A stretch of DNA of 64,000 bases from Cryptoclostridium sp964637365 (GTDB lineage Bacteria > Bacillota > Dehalobacteriia > UBA7702). Within the stretch, counting starts at the first letter, position 1. Each line of letters begins with the position of its first letter. Where the stretch lies: positions 24,576 to 88,575 of the forward strand of contig CAZWWH010000005.1 of the NCBI GenBank assembly GCA_964637365.1, written 5' to 3'. The notes under the pieces were generated by a model. The model saw only the letters and a list, made by a program, of their open reading frames with translations. It did not search any database and had not been told where the DNA came from. The translations under genes were made by a program, and so were the position numbers. Below, piece after piece: positions 51,261 to 59,651 of this stretch.

Positions 51261-52508
51261 ATGGAGGATGAGGGCCGCAAGGTGGATATTTCCGCTGTGG
51301 TAGGAAAGAGATACGGTGCTTTTTGGCGGTATCGAGGACGCTATCGGGTGGTCAAAGGGGGGCGCGGTGCAAAAAAAAGTGCTACTACGGCGTTGTGGTA
51401 CATCTATCATCTGATGAAATATCCTAAGGCTAATTTATTGGTGGTACGGCGTTATGTCAACGGTCATAGGGACAGTACTTGGGCTCAACTGAAGTGGGCT
51501 GCCAAACGGTTGGGTGTGGCAAATTTATGGAAAAGTACACGAACACCGCTTTCCATGGAATATTTACCCACAGGGCAAAAGATTCTATTTCGGGGCATGG
51601 ACGACCCAGAAAGCATTCATTCCATTACTGTGGAGCGGGGGTACTTATGCTGGGTTTGGGTGGAGGAGGCCTTCCAAATTGAGGAGGAGGGGGCTTTTGA
51701 CAAGTTGGATATGTCCATCCGCGGCGATATGGAGAAGGGATATTTTAAACAGTTGACTTTGACCTTTAATCCTTGGTCAGGGCAGCACTGGTTAAAGGAG
51801 CGTTTTTTTGATTGTCCTTCCGAGGATGTACTGGCGCTAACCAAAACGTATCTTGACAATGAATTCCTTGATGACCACGACCGTGACCTTTTTGAGGAAA
51901 TGAAGCGCCGATTCCCACGGCGGTACGATGTGGAGGGTTTGGGGCAGTGGGGCATTGCCAGTGGACTGGTTTATGAAAACTGGCGGGTAGAGGATTTTGA
52001 TTGGCGAGAAATTGCTGCCAAGCGTTCTGATTCTCGAGTGCTGTTTGGTTTGGATTTCGGTTTTACCCATGACCCCACGGCTTTGATCGGTTGTGTTGTC
52101 GATGAAGGGAAACGGGAGATTTTTATTTTTGATGAGATTTATCAAAGGGGAATGCTCAACAGCGATATCGCCCAAGGGATTTTGGATCGCGGCTATGGGA
52201 AATGCCGCATCATTGCCGACAGCGCTGAGCCCAAGTCCATTGCGGAGCTGAGGCGTTTGGGAATTTCTAAAATCACGGGAGCTAAGAAAGGCCCCGACAG
52301 TTTGCGCCACGGCATTCAGCGGCTGTGCGGTTATGAGATGGTAATACACCCGCGCTGCGTTCATACCAAAGAGGAGTTGGAGTCCTACATCTGGCAGGAA
52401 AGCGGCGGTATGCTGCAAAATATCCCTGTGGACTGTAACAACCATCTGATGGACGCGCTGCGCTATGCTACCGAAGGATTGGATCGTAATATCTTAGTTT
52501 TAAAATAG
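51261..52508 (+). CDS. Phage terminase large subunit
   Basis: 415 residues from the ATG at 51261, with AAGGAG 8 bases upstream; the longer frame starts inside the terminator hairpin. It is the DNA-packaging motor. Features are a PBSX-type P-loop GGRGAKKSATT near residue 35, a Walker B segment CWVWVEEAF, and the C-terminal RNase H-like nuclease starting FGLDFGFTHDPTAL near 263 with later acidic residues (ADSAEPKSI, MDALRYA). It corresponds to XtmB of PBSX. No small terminase gene lies upstream, where the host ABC-F gene begins. Confidence 0.9.
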   Translation: MEDEGRKVDISAVVGKRYGAFWRYRGRYRVVKGGRGAKKSATTALWYIYHLMKYPKANLLVVRRYVNGHRDSTWAQLKWAAKRLGVANLWKSTRTPLSMEYLPTGQKILFRGMDDPESIHSITVERGYLCWVWVEEAFQIEEEGAFDKLDMSIRGDMEKGYFKQLTLTFNPWSGQHWLKERFFDCPSEDVLALTKTYLDNEFLDDHDRDLFEEMKRRFPRRYDVEGLGQWGIASGLVYENWRVEDFDWREIAAKRSDSRVLFGLDFGFTHDPTALIGCVVDEGKREIFIFDEIYQRGMLNSDIAQGILDRGYGKCRIIADSAEPKSIAELRRLGISKITGAKKGPDSLRHGIQRLCGYEMVIHPRCVHTKEELESYIWQESGGMLQNIPVDCNNHLMDALRYATEGLDRNILVLK

Positions 52509-52518
52509 GAGGTAATTT

Positions 52519-53859
52519 ATGAAATCACTGACGGAAATTTTGGGAGCACGAAATTGGAAGGCATTGGAGAAGTTTTGTAATGAATTGGTGGCATCAGAAA
52601 TGTTAAGAAACGGCGCCGCCATGGAGGGAAAGCGTTATTACGAAAATGACAATGGCATCCGCCGCAAAAAGCGCATGGATGAATTGATGGCGGTAGCGCG
52701 GAGGGACCGCAACCCGTTACGCAATGCAGACTTCCGTATTTCCCACAATTGGCATCAGCTTTTGGTGAACCAGAAGGCCTCGTACCTATTTACCTATCCT
52801 CCCATGTTTGACTGCGGTATTGACAGCGTCAACGAAAAAATCAGTACGGTACTGGGAGAGGATTTCCCTCGAAAAGTAAAAGACCTGGCCATTGACGCTG
52901 CCAACTGCGGTATGGCCTGGCTCCACTGTTGGGTTGATTCCAAAGGGCGGTTCCGTTATCATACCGTACCTATGGAGGAGATTTATCCATTGTATGACAG
53001 TGGTTTGGAACCGGCGATGGAATATTTGCTCCGCATTTACGACGGAAAAAATCAAGATGGGAGCATGGTGCGGAAGGTGGAAATTTGGAATGAGCGAGAG
53101 GCGCTGTTTTTCCGAAAGGAATCCAACGGAGCATTGGAGCCTGACGGCTGTTTTGATGGCGGAGCATACAGTTGGGAGCATGGTATGGGAGAGATTCCTT
53201 TTGTGCCCTTTTATAATAACCGCAGCCGCAGCGGTGATTTGACCATGGTGAAGGATTTGATAGACCAATATGATTTGGTGGTTTCAGGCTTTGCCAATGA
53301 TCTTTCCGATATTCAGGAGGTCATTTTTGTGCTGCGGAATTACGGCGGCGAGGATCTTAACACCTTTTTGTCGGAACTAAAACGATACAAGGCCATTAAG
53401 GTGGAGGGGGATAGTCTCAGCGCCGGCGGTGTAGAGACCATGAGCATCGAGATTCCCATTGAGGCTCGAGTAAAATTTTTGGAAATTTTGAAGCGGCAGA
53501 TTTTTATCTCGGGACAAGGGGTGGATCCAGACCCCGCTTCCTTTGGCAACAGCTCAGGTGTGGCTCTGAAATATCTATACAGTCTTTTGGAAATCAAGGC
53601 GGGGCTGCTGGAAACGGAATTCCGCGCGGGTTTTAAGTCCTTTCTCCGCATGGCGCTCCGTTATTTGAATGTTCCGGAGGATTTGCCTGTGATGCAGATT
53701 TATACGCGGAACGCCATTGAAAATGATTTGGAAACCGCGGAAATCGCCCAGAAGAGCCAGGGAGTCGTCAGTAAAGAGACGATTTTGCGCAATCATCCCT
53801 GGGTGGAAAATGTTGGTCAGGAAAAGGAGGCGCTGGGTAAGGATATTTTTTCGGAGTAA
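52519..53859 (+). CDS. Phage portal protein (SPP1 gp6 / XkdE-like)
   Basis: 446 residues following the terminase by 10 bases, with an AGGAGG RBS. It shows the gp6-type portal pattern: an N-terminal GKRYYENDNGIRRKKR segment, NADFRISHNWHQLLVNQKASYLF, a wing-domain region with GMAWLHCWVD, and a C-terminal helix-rich crown with SGVALKYLYSLLEIKA. It forms the dodecameric ring through which DNA is packaged. After it comes a terminator and a gene on the other strand, unusual in a head operon. Confidence 0.88.
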   Translation: MKSLTEILGARNWKALEKFCNELVASEMLRNGAAMEGKRYYENDNGIRRKKRMDELMAVARRDRNPLRNADFRISHNWHQLLVNQKASYLFTYPPMFDCGIDSVNEKISTVLGEDFPRKVKDLAIDAANCGMAWLHCWVDSKGRFRYHTVPMEEIYPLYDSGLEPAMEYLLRIYDGKNQDGSMVRKVEIWNEREALFFRKESNGALEPDGCFDGGAYSWEHGMGEIPFVPFYNNRSRSGDLTMVKDLIDQYDLVVSGFANDLSDIQEVIFVLRNYGGEDLNTFLSELKRYKAIKVEGDSLSAGGVETMSIEIPIEARVKFLEILKRQIFISGQGVDPDPASFGNSSGVALKYLYSLLEIKAGLLETEFRAGFKSFLRMALRYLNVPEDLPVMQIYTRNAIENDLETAEIAQKSQGVVSKETILRNHPWVENVGQEKEALGKDIFSE

Positions 53860-53897
53860 AAACCCGTGGATGAAAATAGACTTTAGAAAACAAAACT

Positions 53898-53925
53898 CCC
53901 GATGTCTTGTGACATCGGGAATTTG
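53898..53925. terminator. Bidirectional terminator after the portal gene
   Basis: CCCGATGTC (53898-53906), TTGT loop, GACATCGGG (53907-53919 including loop), flanked by AAAACT and AATTTG. It serves the converging 94-residue gene and could also reduce transcription from portal into scaffold. Confidence 0.75.
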
Positions 53926-54210
53926 TTAAATCAGTGTCTTTGCTTTTTCGTAGACAGCCTCGACGCTTTTGCGGAACTCGGTGCTGTCGATTACTTTGCC
54001 ATCGGGCAAGTTATAGAAATTAAAGGGATCGAATTTTTGGCAAAGGGGTTTTAATTCATTCTCCATCAGCTGGGAAAACGCTGGATTTTTTTTGTCCAGC
54101 TGTTTTGCGTGGAGAGAGTAGGTCACGGGAAAATCGTAGGAAAAATCCTCATCAGAAATATTTCCCGCCAAAAAGGATCCAATTTTTTTCATTACAGTTT
54201 CTATCATCAT
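53926..54210 (-). CDS. Small inserted gene of unknown function (moron-like)
   Basis: 94 residues on the strand opposite to all phage genes. It is hydrophilic with no signal peptide. The sequence shows LAGNISDEDFSYDFPVTYSL, then a helix-rich middle with KKNPAFSQLMENELKPLCQK and a final helix (SVEAVYEKAKTLI). There is no clear SD; the ATG at 54210 lies only 9 bases after the -10 hexamer, suggesting leaderless or internal initiation (an ATG at 54192 is another choice). I do not recognise the family. Its own promoter and terminator mark it as an independently expressed accessory gene. Confidence 0.6.
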   Translation of the reverse strand: MMIETVMKKIGSFLAGNISDEDFSYDFPVTYSLHAKQLDKKNPAFSQLMENELKPLCQKFDPFNFYNLPDGKVIDSTEFRKSVEAVYEKAKTLI

Positions 54211-54219
54211 AGTGTATTT

Positions 54220-54248
54220 ATTATAGCAAATTTTATCGGGAAACGCAA
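54220..54248 (-). promoter_or_regulatory. Promoter of the inserted 94-residue gene
   Basis: On the minus strand TTGCGT (54248-54243), 17 bases, TATAAT (54225-54220). The match is close to the sigma-A consensus, unlike the phage operon, for which no promoter was found. Confidence 0.75.
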
Positions 54249-54421
54249 GTTGCCCGGCTGTGCCCGAAAACTCTGATTATAATGAAAATCACAGGGGCGA
54301 ATCAGTTATTTATACTGGTACTCCGTACCCTATTGGCCCTTTTTTGGCATTTTTGAGGGTGGATCAAAAAGACCGCAGGGGTGGCGGGTAACACCTAAAA
54401 AAAACGAAGTGGGAGGTAACA

Positions 54422-55012
54422 ATGGAAACATTAAGAGAGCTTTTAGGAGAGGAACTTTTTGAGGCGGTATGCGTCGCATTGCGGGGAAAGGGCCACGATG
54501 GACGAGACGTGGAGCTGGCAGTGGCCAATGACGGCAGCTATTTGCCCAAAGGGAAATTCGACGCTTTATTGGCGGAAAACCGAGACTTAAAGGAACGGCT
54601 GAGCCAAGGAGACGGTATGACTGCTGTGGTTGCTACCTTAGAGGAAGAAAAAGCGGCGCTGAGCCAAGCGTTATCTGAGGCAGAGGAAAAGATGGCGACG
54701 GCAGAGGCTTCCTGGCAAAGCCGCATGGATCAAATGACCTTTGACCACGCCTTAGACAATGCTTTGACGGAGCATCATGTGAAAAACGGCAAGGCGGTTC
54801 GTGCTTTGCTAGATATGGATGCCATTGGCTGGGAGGACGGTTCTTTGGTGGGGGTCGGTGAAGCTTTGGCTGCGGTAAAAGCAGAAGCCCCCTACCTTTT
54901 TGAAAACATTGGAGAGTCTCTTCCTTACCGTCCTCGGGGCGGGCAGTATGTTCCTGATTATTCCAAAATGAGCGACTCCGAGTACTATCAATTTCTAAAT
55001 ATGAAAGGATGA
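54422..55012 (+). CDS. Phage scaffold / GP20-type minor structural protein
   Basis: 196 residues with GGAGG upstream. The N-terminal part contains SYLPKGKFDALLAENRDLKERL, then a coiled coil (~60-110) with LEEEKAALSQALSEAEEKM, and a C-terminal segment ending NMKG. This is the pattern of the phage GP20/scaffold family. It lies directly before the coat gene and would guide its assembly; no head protease gene is present, fitting the P22-like coat that follows. Confidence 0.78.
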   Translation: METLRELLGEELFEAVCVALRGKGHDGRDVELAVANDGSYLPKGKFDALLAENRDLKERLSQGDGMTAVVATLEEEKAALSQALSEAEEKMATAEASWQSRMDQMTFDHALDNALTEHHVKNGKAVRALLDMDAIGWEDGSLVGVGEALAAVKAEAPYLFENIGESLPYRPRGGQYVPDYSKMSDSEYYQFLNMKG

Positions 55013-55019
55013 ATGATTA

Positions 55020-56120
55020 ATGTCAAACACATTTTTAACAGCCCAAGAAATCGCGAGACAAGCCCTGCCTATTTTAAAGGACAATCTCGTGTTTCCCATG
55101 CTGACTTACACCGATTATGCCGAGGACTTTGCCAATGTCGGCGACACCATTCAGATTCGAAAACCCCCTGTTTATGAGGCCAAGGAATTTAACGGTACTA
55201 TTGAGACCCAGGACATTGTGGAGGATAAGGTCTTGGTGACTATGGATAAAATTGCCGATGTTTCGGTGGAGGTTACCGCCAAGGAAATGGCGTTGGAAAT
55301 TGAAAACTTCACCAGCCAAGTCATTGAACCCGCTGCCATTGCCATTGCTGAAAAAATCAATCGTGACGGATTGAGTCTCTACAAAGATGTTTATACCGTC
55401 GGCGGCACGGCTGGAACTGCTCCTTCCTCCTTGGAGGATTTGGCCGCCGCCAGAAAAGTTCTGAACATTAACAAAGCCCCTGTATTCCCCCGTTATGCCG
55501 TGTGGGATCCTGAGGCTGATATGAATTTCAGCGTGATTCCCGCCATTGTCAACGCCGAAAAAAGCGGCAGCACTGAGGCGCTGCGAGAAGGTTCTATCGG
55601 GCGTATTCAAGGGGTGGATAACTATATGTCCCAGGCCATACACAGCCATATGCCCCAGGTGAACGCCAGCGGTCTTACGGTAAAATCCGCCGTCACCGCT
55701 GGCAGTGACTCTCTGAGTATCAGTGGAACAGCCTTGACAGGGAAATTCATCAAAGGCGATATTCTCACTATTTCCGGTCAGACCTATACCGTGACCGAAG
55801 ACAGCGCCGATTCCGCCTCTAATACCGTTGCATCTGTGAAGGTGGCGCCTGCTTTGCCTCAGCTTGCCGCAGGTACTGCTGTGACGGTGGCCGGCGCTCA
55901 CGCCGCCAACCTGGTATTCCATAAAAACGCTTTCGCTTTTGTAAGCAGACCGTTGGAGTTGGCCCGTGGGGCTGAAAGCTATGTGACCTCCTTTGAGGGC
56001 ATTACCTTGCGCGTGACCTTTAGTTATGACGCTGCTACCAAGAAGCAGATGCTCTCTATTGATACGCTTTATGGCTTTAAAACCATTTATCCTCAGTTAG
56101 CCATGCGCTATATGGGTTAA
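55020..56120 (+). CDS. Major capsid protein, P22 coat family
   Basis: 366 residues, 7 bases after the scaffold gene. The start SNTFLTAQEIARQALPIL, then DYAEDFANVGDTIQIRKPP and the TARE-like VEVTAKEMALEIENF, are typical of Gram-positive P22-type coat proteins (HK97 fold). An inserted beta domain at ~215-300 is rich in Thr/Ser/Ala (GKFIKGDILTISGQTYTV), as in other family members with insertion domains. P22-type shells mature without a protease. This differs from the XkdG coat of PBSX, so the head and tail modules have different origins. Confidence 0.82.
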   Translation: MSNTFLTAQEIARQALPILKDNLVFPMLTYTDYAEDFANVGDTIQIRKPPVYEAKEFNGTIETQDIVEDKVLVTMDKIADVSVEVTAKEMALEIENFTSQVIEPAAIAIAEKINRDGLSLYKDVYTVGGTAGTAPSSLEDLAAARKVLNINKAPVFPRYAVWDPEADMNFSVIPAIVNAEKSGSTEALREGSIGRIQGVDNYMSQAIHSHMPQVNASGLTVKSAVTAGSDSLSISGTALTGKFIKGDILTISGQTYTVTEDSADSASNTVASVKVAPALPQLAAGTAVTVAGAHAANLVFHKNAFAFVSRPLELARGAESYVTSFEGITLRVTFSYDAATKKQMLSIDTLYGFKTIYPQLAMRYMG

Positions 56121-56136
56121 AACGGAGATGGGGTTT

Positions 56137-56502
56137 ATGGATAAAGAGTGCGCCACAGTAGATGAAGTGAGGGAAATGGTGCTCCGTCGTTTGGGCCTGG
56201 ACAGTGCCACCGATGAGATTCAATGGGCTGTAACAAAGGCTGAAGATATTATCAAGGGGTATTGCTGTTTGCCTGCGGTGCCAATAGAGGGGAAGATTCT
56301 TTGGGCGGATCTCAGTTATGACTTGGCCCAGGAAACTACTGGCATCGGTGGATTAGCGGGGAGCACGGTGGTCGCCGCTTCCATGGGGGATGTGTCCTAC
56401 ACCTTTGGCTCCGGGGATCATAGCAGCATGACCGCAGATTTCCTGGCGGAGAATTACCGACACCGCCTGGACAAAATGAGAAGGGGGCTATTTCGTACAT
56501 GA
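56137..56502 (+). CDS. Head-tail connector protein
   Basis: 121 residues from the ATG at 56137, 9 bases after GGAG; an ATG at 56128 is too close. A helical N-terminus (ATVDEVREMVLRRLGL) and a later conserved segment with ADLSYDLAQ fit the small gp6/gp15-type adaptor that binds the portal. Position right after the coat gene agrees. It overlaps the next gene by four bases. Confidence 0.68.
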   Translation: MDKECATVDEVREMVLRRLGLDSATDEIQWAVTKAEDIIKGYCCLPAVPIEGKILWADLSYDLAQETTGIGGLAGSTVVAASMGDVSYTFGSGDHSSMTADFLAENYRHRLDKMRRGLFRT

Positions 56503-56882
56503 GCTGGCGCCGTCATAACTTGAAGGTATTTTATCGGGACCGCTTTTCTCTTTTTCGTTCCCAATGGCAAAAAGGTGAAGATGGCTTGCCATTGGAGGTA
56601 TTGAATAAAACTCCCTTATGGGAGGAGGTGCCCTGCTATCTCTCTATGAATAAAAACTCTTTAGGGGTGGCCGGCCGTTTGGACCATCCTCGTGATGACG
56701 ACCCGCAAAGAAATGTGGAGGAGCAAGCTTTTTTGCTTTTTTGCGGACGAGAGTGTATCGTCATGGCCGGAGATATTCTCGCTGTGACCCATGAGGGCGT
56801 TACACGTAATTATGTGGCGGGGGAGCCACATTTATATCCTGAGTTTCAGGAATTTTTGGTTTACCGGAGGGAGGATGCTTAA
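56499..56882 (+). CDS. Phage head-closure or connector protein (XkdH position)
   Basis: 127 residues, translationally coupled to the upstream connector (ATGA). It is beta-rich, with SWRRHNLKVFYRDRF at the start and FLLFCGRECIVMAGDILAVTHEG in the middle, the pattern of head-closure/stopper proteins that follow the adaptor. The stop TAA overlaps the next start. The assignment rests mostly on position. Confidence 0.55.
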   Translation: MSWRRHNLKVFYRDRFSLFRSQWQKGEDGLPLEVLNKTPLWEEVPCYLSMNKNSLGVAGRLDHPRDDDPQRNVEEQAFLLFCGRECIVMAGDILAVTHEGVTRNYVAGEPHLYPEFQEFLVYRREDA

Positions 56883-57301
56883 TGGCAGAGGAGCTATTGC
56901 GTCGACTGCGGCAGATGCTGCAAGAAGGTTTTCCCGGGGAGATGAGCTATGGAGAATATGTGGGACAGGGATTTCATCGTCCCGGATTTTTTACCGAATT
57001 GAAGCGCATCATTATGCGCCGAGGTGTAGGCGGAAGGTATCGCATTCGGGCAGATGTGGAAATTCGATTTTACGATGATGAACGCAGTGGACAGGGGGCG
57101 GCCGACAGAAACGGTCGTCTCCACCGCAGGGCCATGGAGCTCTACGATGTGTTAGATCTTCCCGGTATGATCTCTTTGGAAATGTCCCACAGTATCAAAA
57201 ACGGCATACTGATTGTGACAGCCTCTTATGTATTTTACGCAGAAAAGTCCCAGGCTGAGTTTGGGGCTTTCATGAAAACGATAAATTTAGAAATGGAGTG
57301 A
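56882..57301 (+). CDS. Phage tail terminator-type protein
   Basis: 139 residues starting directly at the upstream stop (TAATG). An N-terminal helix (ELLRRLRQMLQEGF) leads to YVGQGFHRPGFFTELKRI, then beta strands and the final ILIVTASYVFYAE. The pattern 'GFxxPxFF' resembles tail terminator/completion proteins of the DUF6838 kind found before sheath genes in PBSX-like elements. It would cap the tail tube at the head end. Confidence 0.6.
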   Translation: MAEELLRRLRQMLQEGFPGEMSYGEYVGQGFHRPGFFTELKRIIMRRGVGGRYRIRADVEIRFYDDERSGQGAADRNGRLHRRAMELYDVLDLPGMISLEMSHSIKNGILIVTASYVFYAEKSQAEFGAFMKTINLEME

Positions 57302-57307
57302 TGAACG

Positions 57308-58615
57308 ATGGCCGGAGGTAATTGGACCTTACAGGATAAAATTCGTCCCGGCGCTTACCTGCGCTTTAAAAATCAAAGCGGCGGCACCATCGGCCTTGGT
57401 GGCAGTGGTGTTGTTACCATTGCGGTGGAGTTGGATTGGGGGCCCCAAGGCATTTTGCAGGAATTGACTGCAGAGGAAATGATTAGCAGTAATATTTTGG
57501 CAAAGCTGGGGCACTACAGTTGGGAGAACGCTGTGCTTCCCCTTTATGAAGCTCTGAAAAACTGCGAAAAGGTACTGTATTATAGAGTGAACAGTGGCGG
57601 AACAGCTGCTGCGGCCCTTTTGGGGACATTAACGGTAACCGCCAAATATCATGGCAGCCGCGGCAATGATTTGGCCGTAGGTATTACTTCCGCGACCGGA
57701 GGCTTTGAAGTTGCTACTTATTTAGACGGAGAACTGGTGGAATGTCAAACAGTTAGTGCCAGTGGTACTCCTCAGGATAATGATTGGGTCTCCTTCCAAC
57801 TGAGCAACACCTTATCGGCCGCAGCTGTTACCGCTCTGACCGGAGGCAGCAACGGTATTGCCACCGCAGAGAATTATGGAGCATATTTGACGGCGGTAAA
57901 GGGAAAGGACTGGCAGGTTATGGCCTTGCCCACGGATAACAGCGACGTATTGCCCACAGTGAAGACGTACATTCAAGATTTGAGAGAAAACAGCGGTAAA
58001 AAAGTGCAGGCTGTCGTTTACGACTACTGTGCTGACTATGAAGGTATCATCACAGTAAAACAAGGCTACGTTCGTGACGGTGTAACCATTGCCCCGAAAG
58101 ATTTTACTGCATGGGTAGCCGGTGTTACGGCCGGTGCAGAAACGGCCCAGAGCAATACTTACCGTATTGTAGACGGTGCTGATGAAATCATCGGGGAAAT
58201 GGACAGCGCGGCTATTGAGTTCGGCCTAACTCAGGGATATTTCCTTTTGAGTCGTCGCACTGACGGCACCATAGTGGTAGAGCAGGATATTAACACTTTG
58301 ATTTCTTCGGCGACGGAATTAAGGAAAAACAGGATGCTCCGTACTCTGGATCGCATCGCCAATGAGGTGGCACATCGCTTTGAAACGGGATACTTGGGGA
58401 AAATCGACAATGATGGCGCCGGCAGGGATTTGTTTAAACAGGAGTTAGTGACTTATTTGGAATCTCTGGCTGCCGCAGGGGCATTGGAACGATTTGATGA
58501 TGAAAGCGATATCACTGTGAGCCGTGGTACCAGTGCTGATACTGTGACGGTGATTCTGGCAGTGCAGCCCGTGGACGCCATGGAAAAACTTTATATGACG
58601 GTGGAGGTGCAGTAA
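57308..58615 (+). CDS. Contractile tail sheath protein (XkdK-like)
   Basis: 435 residues. The N-terminus (LQDKIRPGAYLRFKNQSG) and the GSRGNDLAVGI-type beta domain around residue 115 are typical of Gram-positive sheath proteins such as XkdK. The conserved C-terminal core contains YLGKIDNDGAGRDLFKQELVTYL and ends VDAMEKLYMTVEVQ, the strands that lock neighbouring subunits. Presence of a sheath shows a contractile (myovirus or PBSX type) tail. Confidence 0.92.
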   Translation: MAGGNWTLQDKIRPGAYLRFKNQSGGTIGLGGSGVVTIAVELDWGPQGILQELTAEEMISSNILAKLGHYSWENAVLPLYEALKNCEKVLYYRVNSGGTAAAALLGTLTVTAKYHGSRGNDLAVGITSATGGFEVATYLDGELVECQTVSASGTPQDNDWVSFQLSNTLSAAAVTALTGGSNGIATAENYGAYLTAVKGKDWQVMALPTDNSDVLPTVKTYIQDLRENSGKKVQAVVYDYCADYEGIITVKQGYVRDGVTIAPKDFTAWVAGVTAGAETAQSNTYRIVDGADEIIGEMDSAAIEFGLTQGYFLLSRRTDGTIVVEQDINTLISSATELRKNRMLRTLDRIANEVAHRFETGYLGKIDNDGAGRDLFKQELVTYLESLAAAGALERFDDESDITVSRGTSADTVTVILAVQPVDAMEKLYMTVEVQ

Positions 58616-59101
58616 GTGAGTATTTTCTTAAAGATTCAGGATACCGTTGATGGCAAGCTGGGCAGTGTTTATCTGACAATGGAAGGCCGCCGCTATGAGG
58701 TGCCGGGCATTCAAAAGATCGAGGCTCACGATTCGGTGAAGGAGCGTACCATGAAAACCGTGGGCACGGTGCGTACCCAAACTGCTGTGGCTGGTGTGGA
58801 GGGAGTCGGTACCATGACCATCCACTATTATGCTGTGGCAATGTTTGGGAAAATCATTGAGACTTACCGCCGTACCGGTACCATGGTGCCCTTTGACCTT
58901 TTAATTGTCAACTATGATAAAGGAACCGGGCTGGGGCGGCGGTCCTCTTCTTTTTCTAATTGCACCCTCTGTGGCGATGTCCCCCTGGCGGTGCTGGATA
59001 GTACTATTGACGACGCCTTGACCATTGATTTGAAGTTTAAATATGATGATTACCGGGTTCTGGAAAACTTCACAGAACCCAAGGCCATTGGGAGGGAATA
59101 A
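58616..59101 (+). CDS. Tail tube protein (XkdM-like)
   Basis: 161 residues from a GTG right at the sheath stop, with GGAGGTG upstream. Contains DTVDGKLGSVYLTMEGRRYE at the N-terminus, then MTIHYYAVAMFGKIIE and DYRVLENFTEPKAIGRE at the end, as in XkdM-type tubes. It stacks inside the sheath. The order sheath then tube is that of PBSX. Confidence 0.9.
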   Translation: MSIFLKIQDTVDGKLGSVYLTMEGRRYEVPGIQKIEAHDSVKERTMKTVGTVRTQTAVAGVEGVGTMTIHYYAVAMFGKIIETYRRTGTMVPFDLLIVNYDKGTGLGRRSSSFSNCTLCGDVPLAVLDSTIDDALTIDLKFKYDDYRVLENFTEPKAIGRE

Positions 59102-59102
59102 G

Positions 59103-59480
59103 ATGACACTAATGGATTTTTTATTAGCACATCCGGTGGAAGGGCAGGAAGAGAACGTAGTGGTTTCCGAACGGTTGAAGGATCAACCTTTTGTGATTCG
59201 TGCCGTGACAGCGGAAGAAATGGACCGTTACCAACGGCGTTGCCGCAGAAATCGTGAATTTGACGGTGGGGCTTTCCAGATGTTGTTGATTATCAATCAT
59301 TGTATTGCGCCTGACTTTCGAAGTGTAGAAGCGCTGGAACAAAGCGGCTGTGCCACGCCGGAAGCCTTGGTGCAATACGTTTTGAAGGCTGGAGAGATTG
59401 CGGCTTTGACCAAGGCGATCTGTCGTTTCAGCGGCTTTGACGGTGAGATCAGGACTTTGGCCAATGAAGTAAAAAACTGA
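59103..59480 (+). CDS. Tail assembly chaperone, G form (XkdN-like)
   Basis: 125 residues from ATG 59103, GGAGG 7 bases upstream. Residues RLKDQPFVIRAVTAEEMDRYQ and a C-terminal half with PEALVQYVLKAGEIAALTKAI match the XkdN-type TAC family. The final codons are GTA AAA AAC TGA, containing a slippery heptamer A-AAA-AAC at 59471-59477 immediately before the stop. In related phages this chaperone and its frameshifted GT form bind the tape-measure protein and guide tube assembly. Confidence 0.85.
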   Translation: MTLMDFLLAHPVEGQEENVVVSERLKDQPFVIRAVTAEEMDRYQRRCRRNREFDGGAFQMLLIINHCIAPDFRSVEALEQSGCATPEALVQYVLKAGEIAALTKAICRFSGFDGEIRTLANEVKN

Positions 59481-59635
59481 TGGAGGAGGGCGACGGAGAG
59501 GCCTTTTATGCCATGTGCGCCCTCCATTTTTTCCATTGGCATCCCCAAGAATTTATCATGCTGCCACTGCGGGAAAAAGCCGCGGTGGTCGCCATGATCG
59601 ACCGCCGTTTAGAAGCGATGAGGGAACGACGGTGA
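59103..59635 (+). CDS. Tail assembly chaperone, frameshifted GT form
   Basis: A -1 slip on A-AAA-AAC (59471-59477) moves ribosomes into the frame that runs to TGA at 59633-59635, adding about 52 residues: LMEEGDGEAFYAMCALHFFH then WHPQEFIMLPLREKAAVVAM and a basic end. The T extension has no good start of its own (its ATG at 59480 overlaps the G stop, with no separate SD at proper spacing), and its helical, aromatic character is normal for T domains. The programmed frameshift is a conserved trait of tail assembly genes. Confidence 0.75.
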
Positions 59636-59651
59636 AGAAAGGAAGGGGAAT

